A DNA stretch of 64,000 nt from Zhuqueibacter pondensis (lineage in GTDB: Bacteria > Zhuqueibacterota > Zhuqueibacteria > Zhuqueibacterales > Zhuqueibacteraceae): positions 4,976-68,975 of the forward strand of contig JAPDQK010000031.1 of assembly GCA_034505955.1 (NCBI GenBank), given 5' to 3'. The translations under genes and the position numbers were made by a program. The notes beneath the pieces were generated by a model. The model did not search any database, was not told the DNA's origin, and worked only from the letters and a program-made list of their open reading frames with translations. Below are positions 52,792-59,894 of the stretch, in pieces. Positions within the stretch are counted from its first letter, which is position 1, and every line of letters begins with the position of its first letter.

Positions 52792-54654
52792 ATGCACAAA
52801 TTAAAATCACTGGAGGAGTTCAACGCACTCCAAAAACGGCTGATCGCCGAACAAGACTCCAGCGTGCCGACCATCATCATTTCGGCGGGCACATGCGGAC
52901 AAGCGAGCGGCGCCAATGATCTCATTCGCCTCACCAAACGTGAGCTGCTCCTCAAAGAGCTGACGGATAAAGTCCACTTGCGCATCACCGGCTGCCATGG
53001 ATTCTGCGAGATGGAGCCCTCGGTGCTCGTCGAGCCGCAGCGAATCTTTTATCCCAATGTTGTTCCCCGCGACATGGCACGAATTGTCAATGCCGTCGCT
53101 CGCGGTGAGGTGCTGGAAGATTTGCTGTTCAAAGATGAAAAAACCGGAGACCGCATCAAATGTCAGGACGATTTGCCGTTCTTTCGGAAGCAAGTTCGGA
53201 CCATTCTCGCGCGCAACGAGAAAATCGATCCCATCCGCATTTACAATTACATTGAAAATGGCGGCTACGCGGCCATGTGCAAAACGGTTCAAACGGGTAA
53301 TCCCGAATGGGTGATCAATGAGGTGAAGGCCTCGGGATTGCGTGGGCGTGGTGGCGCCGGATTTCCCACCGGCTTGAAGTGGGAATTGCTGGCCAGGCAA
53401 CGAAGTGGTAATGGCAAATTTCTCGTGTGTAACGCGGATGAGGGCGATCCCGGTGCGTACATGGACCGCAGCGTGCTCGAAGGCAATCCACACAGCATCA
53501 TCGAGGGCATGCTTATCGGTGCCTACGCCACGGGCGCGACCGAAGGTGTGATTTACGTCCGCACTGAATATCCACTCGCCATTAAACATTTGATCATTGC
53601 ATTACGGCAGGCGCACGAGTTGGGCCTGCTCGGCGAAAATATTCTGGGAACGGGCTTTTCATTTGATATTCATCTCGTGCGCGGCGCCGGCGCTTTCGTC
53701 TGCGGTGAAGAAACCGCGCTGATGCGCTCGGTTGAAGGTAAAATCGGCGAGCCGCGCCAGCGGCCACCGTATCCGGTGCAGCGAGGGATCGAGGGCAAGC
53801 CGACAGCGATCAATAATGTTGAAACCTGGGCCAACATTCCCATCATCATCGAGCGCGGCGGTGCGGAATTCGCCAAGGTTGGAACGCCAAACAATTCCGG
53901 CACCAAAATTTTCAGCCTCGTCGGCAAAGTCAAATACACCGGCCTGGTCGAAGTGCCGATGGGTATGACCATCGGGGAGATCGTCAATGATATTGGCGGG
54001 GGGCCGATCAACAACGCGAAAATCAAGGCGGTACAGACCGGCGGACCTTCCGGCGGCTGCATTCCCACCGAACGCTTTGATCTGCCCATTGATTACGACA
54101 GCTTATCGCAAGCCGGCTCGATCATGGGTTCCGGCGGCATGATCGTGATGGATGATCACACCTGCATGGTCGATGTCGCGAAGTATTTTATGAACTTCTT
54201 GAAGGATGAGTCGTGCGGCAAGTGTTTCACCTGCCGCAAAGGCACGCAGCGCATGCATGAGATTCTCGATGATATTTCGAAAGGGAAAGGCACGCTGGCG
54301 CAGCTGCAACTGCTCGAAGAGCTTGCGCTGGTCGTGAAAGACACCACCATGTGCGGTTTGGGGCAGACGGCATCGAACCCGGTGCTGTCCACGCTGCGTT
54401 ATTTCCGCGAGGAATATCTGGACCACATTCAGCACAAGCACTGCCCCGCCGGTGTATGCCGCGAGCTGATCACCTATTTTATTACCGAAAACTGTACCGG
54501 CTGTCAAATCTGCTTCCGCGGTTGCCCGGCGCATGCCATCCTCGGGAAAAAACAGGAACGTCACGTGATCGACACCAGCAAATGCATCAAATGCGGAAAT
54601 TGCAAAACCGTCTGCAAGTTCGATGCGGTTGAGACGAGAGCGCAGTTTACTTAG
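52792..54654 (+). CDS. NuoF/HydB-like NADH-binding flavoprotein subunit
   Basis: A 620-residue subunit with the HydB/HndC domain order. An N-terminal thioredoxin-like [2Fe-2S] domain has GTCGQASGAND and TGCHGFCEMEP. The NuoF core has the FMN/NADH loop GLRGRGGAGFPTG (about 185) and NADEGDPGAYMDRSVLEG. A 4Fe-4S site is CGKCFTC (about 474) plus a distal Cys in TMCGLGQ. Two C-terminal 4Fe-4S ferredoxin motifs are CTGCQICFRGC (about 568) and CIKCGNCKTVC (about 597). It should oxidise or reduce NAD(P)H at FMN, the probable bifurcation site of the Bfu-type family. The start is ATG 52792; a TTG at 52771 is weaker. Confidence 0.94.
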   Translation: MHKLKSLEEFNALQKRLIAEQDSSVPTIIISAGTCGQASGANDLIRLTKRELLLKELTDKVHLRITGCHGFCEMEPSVLVEPQRIFYPNVVPRDMARIVNAVARGEVLEDLLFKDEKTGDRIKCQDDLPFFRKQVRTILARNEKIDPIRIYNYIENGGYAAMCKTVQTGNPEWVINEVKASGLRGRGGAGFPTGLKWELLARQRSGNGKFLVCNADEGDPGAYMDRSVLEGNPHSIIEGMLIGAYATGATEGVIYVRTEYPLAIKHLIIALRQAHELGLLGENILGTGFSFDIHLVRGAGAFVCGEETALMRSVEGKIGEPRQRPPYPVQRGIEGKPTAINNVETWANIPIIIERGGAEFAKVGTPNNSGTKIFSLVGKVKYTGLVEVPMGMTIGEIVNDIGGGPINNAKIKAVQTGGPSGGCIPTERFDLPIDYDSLSQAGSIMGSGGMIVMDDHTCMVDVAKYFMNFLKDESCGKCFTCRKGTQRMHEILDDISKGKGTLAQLQLLEELALVVKDTTMCGLGQTASNPVLSTLRYFREEYLDHIQHKHCPAGVCRELITYFITENCTGCQICFRGCPAHAILGKKQERHVIDTSKCIKCGNCKTVCKFDAVETRAQFT

Positions 54655-54680
54655 GTTTACTTATACAGTCAAAGTTAGAA

Positions 54681-54697
54681 AAAACTCTGAGAGTTTT
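54681..54697 (+). terminator. Short hairpin after the NuoF-like gene
   Basis: The perfect stem AAAACTC-TGA-GAGTTTT lies 27 bp after the stop. It is weak and lacks a long T run, so it may be an attenuator or chance rather than a full terminator. Confidence 0.3.
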
Positions 54698-54705
54698 ATA
54701 CTCCC

Positions 54706-54762
54706 CAACTGATAGATGAACCCGACTGTTTAAAACCATCCATTGGGTTCATCCATCAATTG
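54706..54762 (+). repeat. 18-bp inverted repeat between the NuoF-like and HoxU-like genes
   Basis: CAACTGATAGATGAACCC (54706-54723) and GGGTTCATCCATCAATTG (54745-54762) pair with two mismatches around a 21-nt loop. It is either a small mobile palindrome or an RNA structure setting the ratio of the subunits on each side. Confidence 0.55.
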
Positions 54763-54802
54763 AAAACGCTTTACACGCTAATTTTTTTCTTTTTGAGCAT
54801 AG

Positions 54803-54860
54803 ATTTCAAAAGACAAAATAATTTTTGACAAAATGATTTAAAATTTTTTTGTCTTTGAAA
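54803..54860 (+). repeat. Inverted repeat with GACAAAATGATT units
   Basis: The arms ATTTCAAAAGACAAAA and TTTTTTGTCTTTGAAAT flank the sequence. The inner GACAAAATGATT unit also occurs at 16847. It ends 34 bp before the HoxU-like ATG, so it may affect expression of that gene. Confidence 0.5.
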
Positions 54861-54894
54861 TTGATAACGGTTATCCCACGCTGGATATATTGCA

Positions 54895-55566
54895 ATGATC
54901 ACTCTTGTCATCAATGGTTTGCCTGTTAGGGTCGAAGAAGGCACAACTCTGCTCGAAGCGGCAAAATTCATCGGCTTCCCGATTCCGACGCTGTGCCACC
55001 TGGAAGGTCTTTCGCCATACGGCGCCTGCCGGCTATGCGTGGTGGAAATCGGCGAAGGCCCGAAAGCGAAATTGGTTTCTTCATGCACCTATCCCGCTGA
55101 AGAAGGGTTGAAAGTACGAACGGCGTCAGCAAGAGTCGTGCGTGCGCGCAAAATGATTCTCGAGTTGCTGCTGGCCTCGTGCCCACAGTCGAAAACGATT
55201 CAGGACCTCGCCGCAGCCCATGAAGTGCGTCAACAGCGCTTTCGGCAGGAATATGAAGACTGCATTCTCTGCGGCTTGTGTGTGCGCATGTGCGCCGCGC
55301 AGATGATGGCCAATGCCATCGGCTTCCGTGGTCGCGGCGAGCATCGCAGCATCGGCACCCCGTTCGACATCAAATCCGAGCGTTGCCGGTTGTGCGGCGG
55401 CTGCATGTATATTTGTCCGGCTTGCCAACTCCGCTGTACCTACACCGAGCCGGAAAAGGCCATTTGTGGAGCCTGCGCCAATCTCAGCCCACCGTGTCTT
55501 CTGAAAAAGCAATTTGATGATATGATGTGTTACATGGAACCGTGCGTGGCTTGTGAGATAAAGTAG
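54895..55566 (+). CDS. HoxU/NuoG-N-terminal-like Fe-S subunit
   Basis: A 223-residue iron-sulfur protein. A plant-type [2Fe-2S] domain (1-80) has ligands C34, C45, C48 and C64. The His-Cys3 cluster that follows in NuoG and HoxU is absent: only LASCPQS (about 96) remains. A 4Fe-4S site is C123/C126/C129/C133. The C-terminal 60 residues hold twelve cysteines (C164 to C220), more than one 4Fe-4S cluster needs. It matches the electron-wire end of a HydA/HndD hydrogenase subunit, but no H-cluster domain follows. In this operon it likely links the NuoF-like flavin to the glutamate-synthase-like protein. Confidence 0.88.
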   Translation: MITLVINGLPVRVEEGTTLLEAAKFIGFPIPTLCHLEGLSPYGACRLCVVEIGEGPKAKLVSSCTYPAEEGLKVRTASARVVRARKMILELLLASCPQSKTIQDLAAAHEVRQQRFRQEYEDCILCGLCVRMCAAQMMANAIGFRGRGEHRSIGTPFDIKSERCRLCGGCMYICPACQLRCTYTEPEKAICGACANLSPPCLLKKQFDDMMCYMEPCVACEIK

Positions 55567-55935
55567 CAGTCGCAGCAGTAGTAGCAATAGCAGTCATAGA
55601 TAAATATTGTCTCCATGTCATTAAGTTAAGTCGAAACCTATTTGTGAAGTCCCGAAAGGGAAGAATGAGAACGGCTTGTCTACATCATTGCGATCGTTCT
55701 TTTTCAACCGTCTCTTACGGGACTCGCGAGGCATTTACGGATAATGCTTTCCCAACAAAAAATTGTTGGGCTATTATCGTTTGTCCCCTACAGGCGCAGC
55801 TTTCGGGACACTTATGGGCTTAATTTAATGGCATGGGATAATATCTGCGTGCTACTGCCACTGCCGATTGCTTCTGATACTTTTGCAAAAACATCCGTGT
55901 TTGAATAGTCAGATTTTAATTTTAAGGAGATTCCC
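55567..55935. other. Intergenic region with a palindromic element
   Basis: Holds a run of AGCAGT/AGTAGC-like simple sequence just after the HoxU-like stop and the inverted-repeat element at 55647-55813. I see no gene or clear promoter. Confidence 0.5.
55647..55813 (+). repeat. Inverted-repeat element with inner palindrome (about 167 bp)
   Basis: The outer arms are AAGTCCCGAAAG and CTTTCGGGACACTT. Inside, CCCAACAAAAAATTGTTGGG (55751-55770) is a near-perfect palindrome. No second copy was found in the window. Confidence 0.5.
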
Positions 55936-57519
55936 ATGTCTCTCTCCAGAATAAATGCCTCCGCGGCAACGTTGACAAAAAATCGAACCGAAGGCTCGAT
56001 CGTGCCGGCCTCCGGCATGTGTGTCACCTGTGTGGACGGCTGCATCGGCATGTGCGAGATCGGCAAATCCGCCTATCGCGGGCACGAGGTGATATACCCG
56101 CAGCCGTTTGGCGTGATCACGACGGCCGCCGAGAAGAACTATCCGATCGATTACTCGCATTTCAACATCATGGGTACCGTTGTGGGTGCGTTTGGCGTCG
56201 AAGCGGACAGCGACAAGGCGATCTTTCCAGCCGTCAATCTTGAAGTCGCTTTCGGTCATGACCACGGCCTGAAGTTTCGTTATCCGTGGATCATCCCCGG
56301 CATCGGCTCGACGGATATTGCCAAGAACAACTGGGAAGGCCTGGCCATCGGCTCGGCACTTGCTGGCACCGGCTTGACCATTGGAGAGAATGTCGTGGGC
56401 ATGGATCCCAATGCGGTCATCAAGAATGGACGCGTAGTCGATACGGTGGATTTGAAGCGCCGCGTGCGACTTTACACGGATTATCAACGTGACGGTTATG
56501 GCGCCATCATTGTACAGTCAAACATCGAGGACACTCGTCTCGGCGTGCACGAGTATGCGATCGACAAGCTCGGCGTCATGTGTGTTGAGCTGAAGTGGGG
56601 ACAGGGTGCAAAAAATATCGGTGGCGAGGTCAAGATCCGAGATTTGAGAAAAGCACAAATGCTGTACGAGCGCGGCTACATCGTGCTGCCGAATCCCACC
56701 GATCCTCATGTCATCAAAGCCTTCGAGCGTGGAGCATTCAAAGAATTCGAGCGGCACTCGCGCGTCGGCATGGTTACCGAAGAGTCGTTTGCCAAACGAG
56801 TGGAAGAACTGCGTCGAGCCGGCGCCAAGTATATTTTCCTCAAGACCGGCGCGTATCGTCCTGCGGATTTGGCACGCGCCGTCGTGTTTGCCTCCAAATA
56901 CAAATTGGATCTGCTCACGGTTGACGGGGCAGGTGGCGGTACCGGTATGAGTCCGTGGCGGATGATGAACGAATGGGGCGTGCCGCCGGTGGAATTGCAT
57001 GCGCTGCTGTATCACTATGCCAAACGGTTGGCGCAGAAAAAAATGTATTTGCCGGCCCTGGCGGTTGCCGGTGGATTCACGTTCGAGGATCAAATTTTCA
57101 AAGGCCTCGCCTTGGGCGCGCCGTTCGTGAAGCTCGTGGGCATGGCACGCTCGCCGATTGCCGCGGCCATGGTCGGCAAAACCATCGGCCGCGCCATCGA
57201 AGAGAATCAGCTTCCCGTGTACATTGAGCGCTTCGGCCATACGAAGGATGAAATCTTTGTGACCGCCAGTGTGCTGCGCAAGGAATTGGGCGATGAGGAT
57301 TTTGAGAAAATCCCGGCTGGTGCACTCGGGCTTTACACTTATTACGAGCGCCTCGCCCAGGGTTTGCGGCAACTCATGGCGGGCAGTCGTAAATTTTCGT
57401 TGGCATATATCACCCGCGATGATATTGCGGCGCTCACTCGTGAAGCTGCGGAGATTAGCGGCATCAAATATGTGATGGAAGTCGATCAGGAAGAAGTCGA
57501 GAAAATTCTCAATTCTTGA
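55936..57519 (+). CDS. FMN-binding glutamate synthase-like protein (catalytic partner of the redox operon)
   Basis: A 527-residue protein with the Glu_synthase TIM barrel that binds FMN. Flavin-site motifs are LTVDGAGGGTGMSPW (about 327) and AGGFTFEDQIFKGLALGAPF (about 378). Three features set it apart from GltB. There is no N-terminal amidotransferase domain, so it has no glutaminase part. The C-x5-C-x4-C site for the 3Fe-4S cluster is absent; the stretch VGMARSPIAAAMVGK has no cysteine. An N-terminal C-x2-C-x3-C-x3-C motif (C29, C32, C36, C40) is present instead and could hold a 4Fe-4S cluster. Glutamate formation from ammonia, or another FMN reduction, is possible. AAGGAG lies upstream of the ATG, and a terminator follows. 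Confidence 0.88.
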   Translation: MSLSRINASAATLTKNRTEGSIVPASGMCVTCVDGCIGMCEIGKSAYRGHEVIYPQPFGVITTAAEKNYPIDYSHFNIMGTVVGAFGVEADSDKAIFPAVNLEVAFGHDHGLKFRYPWIIPGIGSTDIAKNNWEGLAIGSALAGTGLTIGENVVGMDPNAVIKNGRVVDTVDLKRRVRLYTDYQRDGYGAIIVQSNIEDTRLGVHEYAIDKLGVMCVELKWGQGAKNIGGEVKIRDLRKAQMLYERGYIVLPNPTDPHVIKAFERGAFKEFERHSRVGMVTEESFAKRVEELRRAGAKYIFLKTGAYRPADLARAVVFASKYKLDLLTVDGAGGGTGMSPWRMMNEWGVPPVELHALLYHYAKRLAQKKMYLPALAVAGGFTFEDQIFKGLALGAPFVKLVGMARSPIAAAMVGKTIGRAIEENQLPVYIERFGHTKDEIFVTASVLRKELGDEDFEKIPAGALGLYTYYERLAQGLRQLMAGSRKFSLAYITRDDIAALTREAAEISGIKYVMEVDQEEVEKILNS

Positions 57520-57539
57520 AATAGATCATTTTTTTGATG

Positions 57540-57575
57540 AATTCGGCGTGCCACGGCATACGCCGAATTTTCTCA
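57540..57575 (+). terminator. Terminator of the redox operon
   Basis: The 10-bp stem AATTCGGCGT/ACGCCGAATT (57540-57549 with 57560-57569) is followed by TTCT. It lies 21 bp after the glutamate synthase-like stop. Confidence 0.65.
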
Positions 57576-57603
57576 TTCTGTTTGGAATGCCCCTCCTATT
57601 AAA

Positions 57604-57640
57604 GATCGCCCGGCGGTGGTTCAGCCGGGCGATCCGATTT
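57604..57640. terminator. Bidirectional-type hairpin between convergent genes
   Basis: A perfect 11-bp stem GATCGCCCGGC/GCCGGGCGATC (57604-57614 with 57624-57634) with a 9-nt loop lies between the redox operon and the converging glycoside-hydrolase-like gene. It is strong enough to stop transcripts from both sides, although the T run is short. Confidence 0.65.
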
Positions 57641-57661
57641 TGAAGAATCCTCTCTTGTGCG

Positions 57662-59704
57662 CTACCGTACCATTATGAGTTTACGCGTTTGTAAGAAGTT
57701 ACCCGTTTTCATCACCACCAAATACACGCCGCTTTGAACCGGTTTGCCCGCCTCATCCCGGCCATCCCAAACGACTTGATGCCGCCCGGCGTCAGAACGG
57801 CGGTCGAGGAGTGTGCGCACTTTTTGGCCGAGGGCATTGAAGATGGTGAGCGTGACGTGCGTCGTTTTGGGTAAACTAAAAGCGATGGTTGTGCTCGGGT
57901 TTCCCGTTGAACGGGATTTCGCTGCGCTCAAAAAAGGATTGGGATAATTCTGCTCGAGCGCAAATGCAATCGGCAACGATGACGGCGGCCGCGTGGCAAT
58001 GCCGACAACTCTTGCATTTTCTAAAAAAATCGGCTCGTAGCCCAATTGCATCGTGACCCGCCGATTTTGAGTAACGAGCGTTTCCACTTCTGGCGTCGTA
58101 TTCACCGTGTCCGTGATAATGTGGGTTAATAACAATGTATCGCTTTCAACTCCGAAGGTCACGGTTTCGCCGTTGGGCTTGCTGTAATCAAGATCCGGTG
58201 GAGCCTCGCCGGTTTCGCTCCATGCAATATAGACTGGGCCGCGGGGGCGCTCAAATTTGTAAACCCGCGTGCGCGGATTTGAGCTCACCGGAATTTCAGT
58301 TGCTGCAATGAAATCATGCAATTTTTCGACCAGCAATTTATAGGTATGATATTGCGGCTTCTCGAAGTAGTTCTCGTCGCGGGTGCCAGTGAGATTGATC
58401 CAGCCGAGTGAAGTGCCGCGGCCGATGAGCAGCCCCCAAATTGGCTCGTCGCGCGCGACATCGTTGGTACCGGAAAAGCAAGCAACAATGGCGCCTTCGC
58501 CAAAAGCAGAGACAAGGGATTTCACCAGGCGCCGGGCGCCATTGGCAGAGTACCAATTCAAAACCGCCTGATCGTCATTCGTCAATTTCTGATTGAGCTC
58601 GTCATAAGGATTGATCGAGGTGAAGAGCGCGTTGGGGAAATCGCCGTTGATCCTCTTCACCCAATCCGTACCGGCGAAGGGATTGGCAGGGGCGTTGAAT
58701 TGCGCCGCGCCGGGAATGTTCCCGAGGTATGGCCGGAAATAACCATTGGCAAAAAGGTTCGTCCACATATCATCGACGTAGATGGGCTTGTTCCCCGCAC
58801 GGGCGTGGATAAGCTTGAACTCCTGATCAATCACGCGCCAATTGAAATGAGGGTGCCAACCGATGTAGTCGCACTCGATGCCATCCGCATCATTGCCGAA
58901 GCTATCCAACATCTTTTTGAGACTGTCCCAGCCCGCCGTGTAGGTGCTGCCGCGATAGTTTTCTCCTCGGAGCCGTCGCTGGACCTTGCTGTTGGGATCT
59001 ACCGGATCAAATTCCGGATAGTCCGGGAAATCGGCATAGAGGTCCCAGAGCACAGCGCCGCTGGAAACCACTTTGGAGTTACCTGTGGGATCGGCTTCGT
59101 GAACCGCCTGGTAGGTCAGACGGTGCAGCCGCAGAAGATTGTCGATGGTGTCGGCCCAGAAGGGTCCCTTTTCATCATCGCCGGTTCCCGTCATGCCAAA
59201 CTTGATCTCGCCTGGCAGGATGTAATGTCGAATGGGCTGCTGCAGGCCAGGCATGTCGTTTACACCATCGCCATCGTAGCGCTCAACAACGGCTTTGACA
59301 TAATTGATCCAGTCCTGCTCGAAGGCGGGCTCGGGTAAACATGCCCCATGCCGACCTGCACCGCAGTCGGGCTTGTTGGGAAAGGCCCATAACACGTTGG
59401 GCGTGAAGTACCAGGCCAGAGAAAATCCGTGCCGTCCCAAAAGTTTGACGAGTGAATCGGTTTCCGTAAATTCTATTGGAGCATTCGGGCCAGAACGCTG
59501 CATACCGAACCAAGCGGTAACAGCGTTCACGTTGATGTCTCCCCGCTGAGTGATTTTCTCCAATTTACTGAGCAAGAGCTCATGTTTCGGATGTGTTCCG
59601 GCTTCATTATATTCGAAGCCGAAGCGGCTTGCGAGCTGGGCGTTGGCCGAGGGCACGGCTGCCCACAGAGTAACCGTCAGTGTGAAAAAGAGCATTCGCT
59701 TCAT
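57662..59704 (-). CDS. Secreted glycoside-hydrolase-like (TIM-barrel) protein with C-terminal sorting domain
   Basis: A 680-residue exported protein (signal peptide 1-22, ending PSANAQ). Residues about 25-460 resemble a clan-A TIM-barrel glycoside hydrolase (GH39/GH5 type): FGFEYNEAG, then HGFSLAWYFTPNVLWAF, then YILPGEIKFG with a candidate acid Glu, and DYIGWHPHFNWR. A small beta domain (about 470-580) follows. The end is LEQNYPNPF and the FlgD-like sorting domain (LTIFNALGQKVRTLLD, WDGRDEAGK, SGVYLVVM, RKLIMVR). A palindromic insert of ten codons splits the PNPF-NPST linker. The sugar substrate is not known. Confidence 0.72.
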   Translation of the reverse strand: MKRMLFFTLTVTLWAAVPSANAQLASRFGFEYNEAGTHPKHELLLSKLEKITQRGDINVNAVTAWFGMQRSGPNAPIEFTETDSLVKLLGRHGFSLAWYFTPNVLWAFPNKPDCGAGRHGACLPEPAFEQDWINYVKAVVERYDGDGVNDMPGLQQPIRHYILPGEIKFGMTGTGDDEKGPFWADTIDNLLRLHRLTYQAVHEADPTGNSKVVSSGAVLWDLYADFPDYPEFDPVDPNSKVQRRLRGENYRGSTYTAGWDSLKKMLDSFGNDADGIECDYIGWHPHFNWRVIDQEFKLIHARAGNKPIYVDDMWTNLFANGYFRPYLGNIPGAAQFNAPANPFAGTDWVKRINGDFPNALFTSINPYDELNQKLTNDDQAVLNWYSANGARRLVKSLVSAFGEGAIVACFSGTNDVARDEPIWGLLIGRGTSLGWINLTGTRDENYFEKPQYHTYKLLVEKLHDFIAATEIPVSSNPRTRVYKFERPRGPVYIAWSETGEAPPDLDYSKPNGETVTFGVESDTLLLTHIITDTVNTTPEVETLVTQNRRVTMQLGYEPIFLENARVVGIATRPPSSLPIAFALEQNYPNPFLSAAKSRSTGNPSTTIAFSLPKTTHVTLTIFNALGQKVRTLLDRRSDAGRHQVVWDGRDEAGKPVQSGVYLVVMKTGNFLQTRKLIMVR

Positions 59705-59795
59705 GAGGTTCTTCTCAAAGAATTGACTGGTACGAATCGCAACGCGGCCTGCAGCCGCAACCCACCGACTGATGAAATGACGTTTCGTCGTCGTG

Positions 59796-59866
59796 CCCTA
59801 CGGGCGTAGCCTTCAGACACCGTGCGATAGTGAGCGCCCGGCTCCTGAAGGCCTACGCCTGTAGGG
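59796..59866 (+). repeat. Inverted repeat (CCCTACGGGCGTAG type)
   Basis: CCCTACGGGCGTAGCCTTCAG (positions 59796-59816) pairs with CTGAAGGCCTACGCCTGTAG (59845-59864) around a 28-nt loop, with a bulge. It shares the TACGGGCGTAG motif with other repeats in the window. Confidence 0.6.
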
Positions 59867-59894
59867 AGCTACTACAAAAGTTATTTTCAGAGGA

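Noticed and set aside
55886..55910. Second sigma-54-type site before the GltS-like gene
   Set aside because: TGGCAT is present upstream (near 55830) but GC does not fall at the required spacing.
51424..57519. [FeFe]-hydrogenase operon
   Set aside because: The NuoE/NuoF/HoxU-like genes suggested it, but no H-cluster motifs (TSCCPxW, MPCxxKxxE, or the third cysteine motif) are present and the last gene is a glutamate-synthase-like protein.
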